A DNA stretch of 64,000 bases from CAVUXJ01 sp963814975 (GCA_963814975.1 CAWFFB010000024.1:21760-85759); one strand, 5' to 3'; shown: positions 18,072 through 28,547, counted from the first letter of the stretch. Notes: generated by a model from the sequence alone, not told the origin. Numbers and translations: made by a program.

Positions 18072-19079
18072 ATGAAAGCGGCCTCCGGGCTCTATCGGCT
18101 GCTTGGCGACGAGGCGCGGCTGCGGCTGCTGCGCGTGCTGCGACGCGAGCGGCTCAACGTCACCGAGCTGACCGGGATTCTCGGCCTGGCGCAGTCCGGG
18201 GTTTCCCGCCACCTCGGCCTGCTGAAGGATGCCGCTCTCGTGGCGGAGGAGAAAGACGCCGGGTTCACCTATTACTGTCTGTCGCCGGCGCTGCAGGACG
18301 GGGCGCATCAGCCGCTGTGGACGGTGCTGGCCGCGCAGTTCGATCAGGCGGCCGGCGACGCGGCGGTGCGCGCCGACGAAGCGCGCCTCCAGGAAGTGCT
18401 GCGGCTGCGCAAGGAGAATTTCGACAGCCACCGCGGCGCCGACACGCGGGACGCCCGGCAGCTCGTTCCCGGCCGGAGCTGGGCGGCCTGGTCGCGCGCG
18501 CTCGGCCTGCTGCTGCCGCCGCTGACGGTGGCGGATCTCGGATGTGGCGAGGGCTACCTGACCGTCGAGGCGGCGCGATGGGCGGCGCGGGTCATTGCGC
18601 TGGACCGTTCCGAGATCGTGCTCGATCGCGCCCGCGCGCTCGCGCGGCGCCGCCGCGTCTCCAATGTCGTCTGGAAACGGGGTGAGCTCGAGAAGCTGCC
18701 GATCAGGGACGCGACGGTCGACGTGGCGCTGCTGTCGCAGGCGCTTCACCATGCGTCGAGCCCGGCCCGCGCCATCGCCGAGGCGGCGCGGATCGCGGTC
18801 CCCGGCGGGCGCGTGCTGGTCCTCGATCTGCGCGAGCATCAGGAGGACTGGGTCCGCGCGAAGCTCGGCGACCGGACGCTCGGGTTCAAAGACGAGGACT
18901 TGAAGCGGATGTTGATCGCCGCCGGTCTGCGCGACGCGAAGGTCAGCGTTGGGGCCCGGAAGGCCGGCGATCCGTTCACCGTGCTGATTGCATCCGGGAC
19001 GAAAGGCGCCTCGGCGCCGAAACACGCGAAACACCGTCACGACCTCGCGGCAACACGAAACGTTCAGGGACCTCGATGA
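18072..19079 (+). CDS. ArsR-type regulator fused to SAM-dependent methyltransferase domain (metH-linked)
   Basis: An intact 335-residue paralogue of the ahcY-linked regulator. Residues ~5-85: 'LYRLLGDEARLRLLRVLRRE', 'LNVTELTGILGLAQSGVSRH' and 'VAEEKDAGFTYYCLS'. Residues ~150-320: 'LTVADLGCGEGYLTVEAARW' (motif I), 'VIALDRSEIVLDRARALARR', 'LLSQALHHASSPARAIAEAA' and 'VPGGRVLVLDLREHQEDW'. The metal-site cysteines of classical ArsR sensors are absent. The stop TGA overlaps the metH ATG by 4 bases, mirroring the arrangement at ahcY. Control of methionine synthase in response to SAM or SAH is inferred from domain content and coupling. The C-terminal ~20 residues are basic and look like a tail. Confidence 0.85.
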   Translation: MKAASGLYRLLGDEARLRLLRVLRRERLNVTELTGILGLAQSGVSRHLGLLKDAALVAEEKDAGFTYYCLSPALQDGAHQPLWTVLAAQFDQAAGDAAVRADEARLQEVLRLRKENFDSHRGADTRDARQLVPGRSWAAWSRALGLLLPPLTVADLGCGEGYLTVEAARWAARVIALDRSEIVLDRARALARRRRVSNVVWKRGELEKLPIRDATVDVALLSQALHHASSPARAIAEAARIAVPGGRVLVLDLREHQEDWVRAKLGDRTLGFKDEDLKRMLIAAGLRDAKVSVGARKAGDPFTVLIASGTKGASAPKHAKHRHDLAATRNVQGPR

Positions 19080-22000
19080 GCGCTGATGTTCTGACCACGC
19101 TGCATGCTCTCCTGGCGAAGCGGATCCTCGTCCTCGATGGTGCGATGGGGACGATGATCCAGCGCCACAAGCTGACCGAAGCGGATTTTCGCGGCGATCG
19201 ATTCGCCGGGCATCCCCACGATCTGAGGGGCAACAACGATCTGCTGGTGCTCACCCGGCCCGACGTGGTGTCCGCCATCCATCACGAATACCTCGAGGCC
19301 GGCAGCGACATCATCGAGACCAACAGTTTCAGCAGCACCGCGATCGCCCAGGCTGACTACGGCCTCGAGCCGTACGTCCACGAGCTCAACGTTGAGGCGG
19401 GCAGGCTCGCGAAGGCCGCTGCCGTCGAGTGGACCCGCCGGACCCCGAGCAGCCGCGGTTCGTCGCGGGCTCGATGGGTCCGACCAACAGGATTCTCTCG
19501 ATCTCACCCGACGTCGACAACCCGGCGTTCCGCTCGCTGACCTTCGACGCGCTCCGCGAGGCGTACAAGGACCAGGTGCGCGGGCTCATCGACGGCGGCT
19601 GCGATCTGCTCCTGCTCGAGACGATCGTCGACACCTTGAACGCCAAAGCCGGCATCGTCGCGATCGAGGAAGTGTTCGAGGAGAAGGCCGTCCGGCTGCC
19701 GTTGATGATTTCCGTGACGGTCACCGATCGCAGCGGACGCACCCTGTCGGGGCAGACGATCGACGCCTTCTGGGTCTCGATCGCGCATGCCAAGCCGTTC
19801 AGTGTCGGCATCAACTGCGCCCTCGGCGCCCGCGACATGCGCCAGTACGTGGCGGACCTGGCGCGGATCGCCGACTGTCATGTGAGCTGCTATCCGAACG
19901 CGGGTCTGCCCAACACCTTTGGCGAGTACGACGAAAGGCCGTCCGACACCGGCGGCTACCTGCACGAGTTTGCGGCAAGCGGCTTTGTCAACATCGTCGG
20001 AGGCTGCTGCGGCACGACACCGGACCACATTCGGGCGATCGCCGACGGGGTGGCGGGCGTGCCGCCGCGAATCGCTCCGAAGACGGCGCCCGGGAACGAA
20101 TCGGAGGGCCGGTTCACCCAATTCGCCGGCCTTGAAACTCTTACCCTCCGGCCCGACAGCACCTTCCAGATGATCGGGGAGCGCACGAATGTCACCGGCT
20201 CGCTGCGGTTCGCGCGGCTCATCCGCGCCGGCGATCTGGCGGAGGCCGCCAGCGTGGCGCTCGACCAGGTGCGCGGGGGCGCGAATCTCGTCGACGTCAA
20301 CATGGACGAAGGGATGCTCGATTCGGAACGGGCGATGACCGATTTTCTGAATTACATCGCCACCGAGCCGGAAATCGCGCGCGTCCCCACCCTGATTGAC
20401 AGCTCGAAGTGGTCGGTGATCCTGGCAGGTCTGAAGTGCGTACAGGGAAAGCCGGTGGTCAACTCGATCAGCTTGAAGGAAGGCGAAGCGGACTTCCTTC
20501 AGAAGGCGGGGGTCATCAGGCGCTTCGGCGCCGGCGTCGTCGTCATGGCGTTCGACGAAACCGGCCAGGCGGATACGGTCGAGCGGAAGGTCGCGATCTG
20601 CCAGCGGGCGTATCGGTTGCTCGTCGAACGGGCGGGATTCGATCCGACCGACATCATCTTCGATCCCAATATTCTTGCGATTGCGACAGGCCTGGAAGAG
20701 CACAACCAGTACGCGATTCATTTCATCGAAGCGACGCGCATCATCAAGGCGACCTGTCCCGGCGTCAAGGTCAGCGGGGGCGTCAGCAATCTGTCGTTTT
20801 CGTTCCGCGGCAACGATGTTGTCCGGGAGGCGATTCACTCCGCGTTTCTGTATCACGCCATCAAGGCCGGCATGGACATGGGCATCGTGAACGCCGGCCA
20901 GCTGGTCGTGTACGAGGACATTCCGAAGGATCTGCTCGAGCGGGTGGAGGATGTCATCTTCAACAGGCGGCCCGACGCGACCGAGCGCCTGGTGGAGTTT
21001 GCGAGCAGCGTGCGGGGGGGCGAGAAGAAACAGGAACTGGACGCCGCGTGGAGATCCGGCACGGTCGAGGCGCGACTGTCCCACGCGCTCGTTCACGGTG
21101 TCGTCGATTTCATCGAGCAGGACGTCGAGGAGGCGCGGCGCCAGTACCCACGGCCCCTCGACGTGATCGAGAAGCCGCTGATGGACGGGATGAAAGTCGT
21201 GGGCGAGCTGTTCGGCGCCGGCAAGATGTTCCTGCCCCAGGTCGTCAAGAGCGCGCGGGCCATGAAGAGGGCCGTGGCCTATCTCGAACCCTTCATGGAG
21301 GCGGAACGGGTGGAGGGCAGGCGGGAAGGACGGGTGCAGAAGGGCAAAGGGAAAATCGTGCTCGCGACGGTGAAAGGGGATGTGCACGACATCGGCAAGA
21401 ACATCGTGGCGGTCGTGCTCGGGTGCAACAGCTACGAGGTGCTGGACCTTGGCGTGATGGTGTCCTGCGATCGGATCCTGCAGGCGGCGCTCGACTTCGA
21501 CGCGGACATCATCGGCTTGAGCGGCCTGATCACGCCTTCACTCGACGAGATGGTGTTCGTGGCCAAGGAAATGGAGCGGCGCAATTTCCGACGCCCCCTG
21601 CTCATCGGAGGCGCGACGACGAGCAGACAGCACACCGCCGTGAAAATTGCGCCCGGATATGGTCAGGCAACCGTCCATGTCCTCGACGCGTCGCGAGTGG
21701 TAGACGTCGTGTCGAGCCTCTTGAGCGACACCGAGCGCCAGCGCTTCGAGCAGGAGAACCAGGCTCTGCAGGGGACGCTGAGGGAGCAATACAGCGCCCG
21801 CCGGGAGCGTCCGCTGCTGTCGTACGAGGCCGCCCTGAAGAACCGGCTCAAGACCGACTGGACCGCGCCGCCGCTGGCGCCGGCGTTTACCGGCCGCCGC
21901 GTGATCGAGGTGCCCCTCGGCGAGCTCGTGCCGTTCATCGACTGGACGTTCTTCTTCGCCGCGTGGGAATTGAAGGGCCGGTTCCCGGCCATCCTCGACC

Positions 22001-22786
22001 ATCCACAGTACGGCGCAGCGGCGCGCGAGCTGTACGACAACGCCCGCGTGCTGCTGGATCGGATGGTCACGGAGCGCTTGCTCGTCGCCCGCGGTGTCTA
22101 TGGCTTCTGGCCGGCCGCCAGCGAGGGGGACGATATCGTCGTCTACAGGGATCAGCACCAGAGCGGGGAGCTGACCCGCTTCAACATGCTGCGGCAACAG
22201 GAAACGATCGCCGACGGGAAGCCGAACCTGTCGCTGGCGGACTTCGTGGCCGATCGCACCGCCGGGGTCACCGATTACATCGGTGCGTTCGCCGTCACCG
22301 CGGGTCTGGGAGCCGACGAGGAGGCCCACCGCTACGAACGGGCGCGCGACGATTACAACGCGATTCTCGTGAAGGCTCTGGCGGATCGGCTCGCAGAAGC
22401 CTTCGCCGCCTACCTGCATGCCATCGCGCGCAAGGAATGGGGCCTCGACCAGGGGCTGGCGCAGGACGATATCCTGGCCGAGCGCCATCGGGGGATTCGA
22501 CCCGGCTTCGGGTATCCTGCATGTCCCGATCACAGCGAGAAGTTCAAGCTCTTCGATCTGCTCGATGCGGGGGAAGCTCGGGATCACCCTGACGGAGAAT
22601 GCCGCCATGATCCCCGCCGCAAGCGTCAGTGGACTGTACTTTGCGCACCCGCAGGCGCGGTACTTCACGGTTGGGCGCCTGGGCGAAGATCAAATTGCTG
22701 GGTACGCGCGCCGCAAGGGCCAGTCCATCGAGGAAGTGGAACGCTGGCTCGGATCCGCTCTTGCCTACGAACCCGCTCGGTGTTGA
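19076..22786 (+). CDS. metH: Cobalamin-dependent methionine synthase MetH (frame breaks near 19440 and 22570)
   Basis: MetH transfers a methyl group from methyltetrahydrofolate to homocysteine through methylcobalamin. Domains in order: homocysteine-binding ('LVLDGAMGTMIQRHKL', zinc ligands in 'GINCALGARD' and 'GGCCGTTPDHI'), pterin-binding ('FQMIGERTNVTGSLRFARLI', 'GANLVDVNMDEGM', 'VNSISLKEGE'), cap and B12-binding with the lower-ligand motif 'DVHDIGKN', then a SAM-dependent reactivation domain ('YGFWPAASEGDDIVVY', 'PGFGYPACPDH', 'AASVSGLYFAHPQARYF'). One frame shift near 19440 and one near 22570 are needed; corrected, ~1236 residues, normal for full-length MetH. Translationally coupled to the upstream ArsR-methyltransferase regulator. 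No separate metF lies next to it. Confidence 0.95.
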
Positions 22787-22914
22787 TGCGCCCCAGCCCT
22801 GCCTTTCCGCCCGTTCCCCCGAATCCTTAGTCGCGCCCGGCGGTGGTCCTTGGCTTCGACAGGTCCCTCCTTTGCGCGTGACACCAGCGCGAGAACTCAT
22901 TACGACAATGGTAG

Positions 22915-22996
22915 GTCTTTTATGAGAACTTAAAAGACAATATACGTCTATAGAGTCGTATAAAGTGCATCGTCTTGAGAATGGTGTCTTTTTTTA
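22915..22996 (+). terminator. AT-rich structured region with mutually exclusive hairpins, T-tract at end
   Basis: Downstream of metH. Hairpin A: GTCTTTTA (22915-22922) with TAAAAGAC (22931-22938). Hairpin B: AAAAGACA (22932-22939) with TGTCTTTT (22985-22992), followed by more T residues and enclosing TATACG/CGTATA (22941-22946, 22957-22962). A and B share one arm, so only one can form. B alone looks like a branched intrinsic terminator for metH; the shared arm would also suit an attenuation switch. Confidence 0.45.
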
Positions 22997-22999
22997 GGC

Positions 23000-23014
23000 C
23001 AAAGTTGAACTTTG
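23000..23014. repeat. 15-base perfect palindrome
   Basis: CAAAGTT-G-AACTTTG, in the 415-base gene-free stretch between metH and the first subtilase. The size suits a dimeric regulator site. Nothing else ties it to a protein. Confidence 0.4.
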
Positions 23015-23064
23015 AGGCCGTTTTCGTTGGTGTCCATGAGCAAACTCCCCCTGCTTCAGAGCTG

Positions 23065-23089
23065 GGCATGTGCCACAACGGCACATGCC
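23065..23089. repeat. Perfect 10-base inverted repeat (hairpin)
   Basis: GGCATGTGCC-ACAAC-GGCACATGCC, 113 bases before the subtilase ATG at 23202. There is no T-tract, so it is not a plain terminator. I compared the surroundings with cyclic-di-GMP and other riboswitch cores from memory and found no match. The rest of 22787-23201 holds no gene I can support. Confidence 0.5.
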
Positions 23090-23201
23090 GTGAACAGACC
23101 AAGCGTCCAATGGAGACCATAACATGCTGATTACGAGTCTGTTACAGCCATGACCCGTGAAACGTTGAGGTGGCCCGGGCGTTGCTCTTCTAAGAGCCAA
23201 C

Positions 23202-25421
23202 ATGAACTTACACAGCCGCGAATCTAATATCCGATGGAAGGCCGTTTGGGGAGCCAAGCGTCCGTTGACGGCACTGGCGATTTTCGTCCTCGGGCTCGCA
23301 CCGAGCGCGTTGGCCGCCCGTCATGCCGACTCAAGCCAGCGGACACGAAGCCGACACCACCAAACGACTCCCAAGGCGAAACCCGGGGAGCCGAGTCTTC
23401 GCGTGAAATACGACAGATTCGATGACGCGCTGACCCGAGACATTCGGAACCACGGATACGGGGACACCGTGGACGTCATCGCGTGCCTGCAGCCTGGCCA
23501 GGACCTTCCCGCTCGTTACAAGCGTTTTTCGCGGTTGGGGAAGTTCACCATCATTGACTGCTACGCGCTCGACAGCTTGCCGGTAGACGCTCTTGAAGGG
23601 CTCGGCAAGCTAAGGGAGCTGCATCACGCCCGGGAAAACCGGCCCTCGTTCAGCCAGGACCTGCTCTCGTCGACCGCGGTCCAGGCTGATGTACTCGCCA
23701 GACCAGTACGGCTACACCGGCGCGGGCGTCACGGTGGCATTCATCGATTCAGGTTTCACTCAATACGCTCATCCTGACGTCAAGGACTCACGGATCCTGC
23801 GGGTCCGTCGATTTCGTAAACCGCATCCCACGGCTTCGCAGCGACGAGAACGGACACGGCACGCACGTGACCGGCATCGTGGCGGGCACAGGAAAGACTC
23901 GATGCGAAGTTCGCCGGCATTGCGCCCGGCGTCTCGATCGTGTCGTTGAAGGTGCTCGACCAGGACGGCAAAGGTTCCATCGGCGACATCATCGCGGCGA
24001 TGGATTGGGTCGCCAAGCAACCACAAGCGTTACAACATCAGGATCGTCAACATGTCAGTGGGTGCCGCGGTCTACGAGTCGTACTGGACCGATCCGCTGA
24101 CGTTGGCAGCCAAGGCCTTGGTCGATCAGGGGCATCACCGTCGTGGCGGCGGCTGGGAATTTCGGCAAGAACGCGACGGGCCAACTGCAGTGGGGCGGGA
24201 TCACGGCGCCGGGCGTTGCGCCCTGGGTGCTGACGGCATGCGCGTTCAGCACCGCCGGCACGCTCGACACGCGCCGACGACACGCTGGCGAGCTTCAGCT
24301 CGTCGGGGCCGACCGCCATCGACTTCACGGCGAAACCCGATATCTGTGCGCCCGGCGTGGGCATCGTTTCTCTGGCGGCGCCCGAGAGCAACCTGTTCTC
24401 GACGCAGCGCTTGCTGTGCCCTCCTGGCTGACGACGCCGATCAATTCGCTCTTCGGCTCATGCGCCGTATCATGACTCTCAGCGGCACGAGCCAGGCGGC
24501 GCCTTTCGTCACCGGAACGGTCGCGTTGATGCTGCAGGCGAATCCGAACCTGACGCCGAACCTCATCAAGGCCATTCTGCAGTACACCGCGCAGCGATGA
24601 AGGCCGATGTCAGCCCGCTCCGCCAGGGCGCGTGGCTTCCTGAACACGCTCGGCGCGGTCAGCCTCGCAAAGTTCTACGCGCACGAGCGGCGAGCCAGGG
24701 TTGGTGATTTCAGGACAAGTACTGGAGCCGCCAGATTATCTGGGGCAACCATCTCCTCGCCGGTGGTGTGCTCGACCCCGAGTGCGAACGCCTGGATGCC
24801 CGGCGTCGAGTGGGGCTGGGCGAAAACCCAGGGTGAGCACGGCGACAACATCGTGTGGGGCACCGCGTGCGGCGGCGACTGCGACAACATCGTCTGGGGC
24901 ACGCGCGGCGACGACAACATCGTCTGGGGCACCGTCGAGCGACGACAACATCGTCTGGGGCACGCGCGGCGACGACAACATCGTCTGGGGCACGCCGCGG
25001 CGGCGACAACATCGTGTGGGGCACGCGCGGCGACGACAACATCGTGTGGGGCACCGCGGCGGCGACGACAACATCGTGTGGGGCACGGCCGCGGCGACGA
25101 CAACATCGTGTGGGGCACGCGCGGCGACGACAACATCGTGTGGGGCACGACTGCGGCGGCGCCGACTGCGACAACATCGTGTGGGGCACGCGCGACGGCG
25201 ACAACATCGTCTGGGGCACGGCGGCGATAGCGACAACATCGTGTGGGGCACGCCGCGGCGACGACAACATCGTGTGGGGCACGTCGCGGCGACGACAACA
25301 TCGTGTGGGGCACCGGCGAGCGAGGACGATCAAGTCATCCGGTCTGGAGGCATCGCTCCGAGTCGACGACGATCGAACGTCGTGCCTGGCCGTCCAACCG
25401 TCGACGGTCGGAGGCATCTAG
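23202..25421 (+). CDS. Secreted subtilisin-like serine peptidase (S8) with C-terminal DNIVWGT array (many frame breaks)
   Basis: An N-terminal signal sequence ('LTALAIFVLGLAPSALAA') precedes a propeptide-like region ('VIACLQPGQDLPARYKRFSR'). The S8 triad is present in shifted frames: Asp in 'GVTVAFIDSGF', His in 'NGHGTHVTGIVAG', Ser in 'LSGTSQAAPFVTGTVALML'; the oxyanion-hole segment reads 'VVAAAGNFGKNA'. After the domain comes 'QIIWGNHLLAGG', then 15 copies of DNIVWGT separated by short Gly/Asp/Arg linkers. At least eight indels scramble the frame, including inside the array. The stop at 25421 sits directly before the next ATG and is my best end. Role: extracellular proteolysis; the function of the array is unknown. 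Confidence 0.75.
24844..25313 (+). repeat. Tandem array of 15 DNIVWGT-coding repeats
   Basis: Fifteen copies of GACAACATCGTSTGGGGCAC (S is C or G) with variable spacers rich in GGCGAC/GCGCGGC. Repeat cores are almost identical at the DNA level, including synonymous positions, pointing to recent expansion or gene conversion. Successive copies fall in different frames in this sequence, most likely from indels in a hard-to-assemble repeat. Confidence 0.9.
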
Positions 25422-25423
25422 CC

Positions 25424-26111
25424 ATGGAAAACATGCCTTACCGCGTGGAGCTGGACCTGCAGACGTTCCAGGCGCCGATCGGAGACGGTCAGCCACGCAC
25501 GGCGACGTCACCAGCACGGATTGGCAGAGCGGCCTGCCGGTGCTGGGCGGAACGCCAAGTGACGCTGCGCGAGCTGCGCGCGTCGGATGCGCCGTCGCTC
25601 TTCGCGCTGCTGACGACCGAGGAAGTGGCGCGGTTCATCTCGCCGCCGCCGACCACGGTCGAAGGGTTCGAGCGAGTTCATCGCCTGGACGATCCGGCAG
25701 CGGACCGCGGGCACCTACGCGTGCTTCGCGGTGACGCTGAAGGGGTACGACACGGCGATCGGGATCTTCCAGGTCCGCGAAACGGAACCCGGGTTCGGGA
25801 CCGGCGAATGGGGCTTCGCGATCGGCTCGCCGTTCTGGGGCACCGGCGTGTTCCAGGAGGGCGCGGAGCTTGTGCTCGAGTTTGCGTTCGAGACGATCGG
25901 CGTGCATCGGCTGGAGGCGCGCGCGGCGGTTCGGAACGGCCGCGGCAACGGCGCGCTGCGAAAGCTCGGGCGCCGTGCAGGAAGGCCTGCTCGGAAATCG
26001 TTCCTGCGCAACGGCGAGTATCTCGATCAGGTGCTCTACGCGATTGTCGAGGACGACTGGCGTTCCTCGCGTGAGATGGCACGGCCGATCCACGCGCCGC
26101 GCATCCACTGA
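25424..26111 (+). CDS. GNAT-family N-acetyltransferase, RimJ/RimL-like (several frame breaks)
   Basis: Pieced together from overlapping frames: 'LPVLGG..QVTLRELRASDAPSLFALL', 'TTEEVARFISPPPTTVEGFE', 'AGTYACFAVTLKGYDTAIGI', 'GEWGFAIGSPFWGTGVFQEG', 'LVLEFAFETIGVHRLEARAA' and 'NGRGNGALRKLGAVQEGLL'. This is the Acetyltransf_3 layout of ribosomal-protein-alanine acetyltransferase relatives, with the acetyl-CoA loop at 'GTGVFQEG'. At least four indels lie near 25510-25545, 25668 and 25970-26000. Corrected length about 225-230 residues. The ATG follows the probable subtilase stop by two bases, so it may share that transcript. Substrate unknown; cytosolic. Confidence 0.75.
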
Positions 26112-26164
26112 GGTCGTGACCAGGTTATCGTTGTGACGGCTCAGTAGCGGGTAGTTGCACCGAC

Positions 26165-26193
26165 GACGAAGGCCGACCCGGTCGGCCTTCGTC
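26165..26193. terminator. Strong 14-base inverted repeat downstream of the acetyltransferase
   Basis: GACGAAGGCCGACC and GGTCGGCCTTCGTC separated by one base form a very stable GC-rich hairpin 54 bases after the acetyltransferase stop. There is no T-tract, so it is a terminator-like or transcript-stabilising element. The rest of 26112-26462 holds no gene that I can support. Confidence 0.5.
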
Positions 26194-26462
26194 TCCCAGC
26201 CACCGAGTAGTTACGTTCCCAGTGTGAACGGCCTTCTCCGATTCTGCCAAACCTTACCCCATATATTTCGCTCGTCGGCTGCTCACGAATCGAGCGATTG
26301 TCCTCGTGCTCGAAACGGACACAGGCTGCGGTTGTGCAGTCGCAGAAACACTCGTCCACGCTTCGACTCGACAATGTAAGGACACTCTGACTGAACGCGA
26401 GTTGTATGGTTGCCTCTGGAAATGGCTGAGGTGGCGCGCAAGTTGCTGCCTGAGTCGCCGCC

Positions 26463-28547
26463 GTGCGTTGGTCGCTTAATCTCATTCGCCCGGTCGTCGC
26501 GATGCCGCGTGGGGCTTCGGCGTCGGTCACTGGCCGCTCTCCTGGCGCTGTTCGTTGGGTTCGGACGACTCGCGGTGGCCGCCGGTCGCAGTCCTGCCAG
26601 GACGCCCGCTCACGGAGTGACAAGTCGGACGACGGAGTGAACCGCCGGAAGAGCCGCAGCCCCCGGGAAGTGTCCAGCGTGATCGTGACGCTCGCGCCTG
26701 GTGCGGAACTGCCGGCGGAGTTCAAGCGGTTCGCGCGCGTCGAGGGGCAGGCTCGGCATCATCAACGGTGAGGTGCTCGACCTGCCGAACGGCGCCATCG
26801 CGCAACTCGAGCGGCATCCCGAGATCTTCCGCATTCACGACAACCGTGCCGATCAACGGGACACAACTACCGTACGTCGCTGACGATCGGCTCGCGCGCC
26901 GTGCAGCGCAGCCTGGGGCTCACCGGCGCCGGCATCGGCATCGCGGTGCTCGACTCGGGCATCGCGGCCTGGCACGACGATCTGACGAATGATTCCGCGC
27001 GGCTGTATCCGTACGGCAACCAGCGCGTGTCGGCGTTTGTCGACTTCGTCAACGGCCGCACTCAGCCGTACGATGACGAGGGACACGGCACCCACGTCGC
27101 CGGGATCATCGCCGGCAACGGCTACGACTCGAGCGGCGAGCACGGCGGGCGCCGCGCCCGATGCCAGTCTTGTTTCCCTGAAGGTGCTGGACGCCGAAGG
27201 CAGTCGGCACGATCAGCAGCATCATCGCGGCGCTCGACTGGGTGCTGGCGAATCATCGCCGCTACAACATCCGCGTTGTCAACCTGTCGGTCGGTGCGAG
27301 CATCAACGAGTCGTACTTGACCGACCCGTTGACGCTGGCGGCCAAGCGCGTCGTCGACGCGGGCGATCGTCGTGGTTGGAGCCGCCGGTAATCGGGGCAA
27401 GAATGCCGACGGGCGCAGATCCAATACGGCGGCATCACGGCGCCGGGCAACGCGCCCTGGGTGCTGACCGTCGGCGCGTCCAGCACGAACGGCACGCCGG
27501 ATCGCGGCGACGATGCGGTCGCGAGTTTCAGCTCGCGCGGGCCTACGTACCTCGACTATGCCGCGAAGCCGGACCTCCTCGCTCCCGGCCACGGCACCGT
27601 CTCGCTGGCCGATCCGCTCAGCGCGTTCTATACCACCAAAGCGCAATTTCTGCTGCGGCGGGTCGCTGAGCACCGCATTCAAGCCGTATCTGACGCTCAG
27701 CGGCACGAGCATGGCGGCGCCCGTCGTGGCCGGGACGGTGGCGCTGATGCTGCAGGCGAACCCGCAGCTCACGCCGAATGGGGTCAAGGCCATTCTCCAG
27801 TACACGGCGCAGGAGTACCCGGGCTACGACGCGCTTACGCAGGGCGCGGGCTTCCTGAACGCGGTCGGCGCCGTCCGCCTCGCGCAGTTCTTCGCGACCG
27901 CGCGGCCGGGGCAGCCCGTTCCGCTCCAGAAGATGTGGAGCAAGAAAATCATCTGGGGCAATCACCGGCTGTCGGGCGGCATTCTCGAACCCGACGGCCA
28001 ACGCCTACCAGGTCGGGACGACCTGGGGCGCGACCGCCACCGGCGATGGGGACAACATCGTATGGGGCACCGCATGTCCCGATGGCTGCGACAACATCGT
28101 GTGGGGTACCGACGGTCGTGACAACATCGTGTGGGGCACCACCGGCGACGACAACATCGTCTGGGGCACCAGCTGCGGCGGCGACAACTGCGACAACATC
28201 GTGTGGGGCACCAACGGCGGCGACAACATCGTCTGGGGCACGACTGGTGGCGACAACATCGTGTGGGGCACAGCTGGTCGACGACAACATCGTGTGGGGC
28301 ACGGCGCGGTCACGACAACATCGTGTGGGGCACTGACGACGACGGTCAAAAGGAGTGGCCGGCGGCGCTTCGCTTCATGTCATCACGATCGTGGCGGGGA
28401 TTGTTTCGCCTGACGGACGGGCAAATCTTCACGATTCTCCGCAGGATCACCGCCCCTCCGCGAAGAGCGCCGATGCTCGCACCCGTCAGGACGGCCGGGG
28501 AACATCGGAGCCCCGCACTAATTCTCCCGTTCGATCGATTCCGGTAA
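26463..28547 (+). CDS. Second secreted subtilisin-like serine peptidase (S8) with C-terminal DNIVWGT array (several frame breaks)
   Basis: A paralogue of the peptidase two genes upstream. Signal-like start ('RRSLAALLALFVGFGRLAVA'), propeptide segment 'SSVIVTLAPGAELPAEFKRF', then Asp in 'GIGIAVLDSGIAAWHDD', His in 'DDEGHGTHVAGIIAGNG', Asn of the oxyanion hole in 'GAAGN', Ser in 'LSGTSMAAPVVAGTVALML', 'KAILQYTAQEYPGYDALTQG' and 'KIIWGNHRLSGGILEP', followed by nine DNIVWGT copies. At least five indels occur, near 26600, 26745, 27150-27220, 27370-27415, 27660 and 27990. The start is uncertain (GTG at 26463 or another near 26410). The end is uncertain too: the frame holding the last repeat runs to 28547, overlapping the convergent sulfurtransferase by 30 bases. 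Confidence 0.75.
28051..28333 (+). repeat. Tandem array of nine DNIVWGT-coding repeats
   Basis: Nine copies of the same GACAACATCGTNTGGGGCAC core, the first seven in one continuous frame with linkers such as ACPDGC, DGR, TGD, SCGGDNC, NGG and TGG. This is the cleaner of the two arrays and shows the native form: seven fixed residues plus short polar Gly/Asp/Cys linkers. Confidence 0.9.

Noticed and set aside
23020..23110. A cyclic-di-GMP or similar riboswitch ahead of the first subtilase
   Set aside because: A GCAAAC and a strong hairpin are present, but the rest of the conserved core and the tetraloop-receptor pattern are not.
24844..25313. A CRISPR-like array of 20-base repeats with variable spacers
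   Set aside because: The spacers are short, low-complexity and vary in length, the repeat codes DNIVWGT, a signal-bearing peptidase lies upstream in the same direction, and no cas genes are present.
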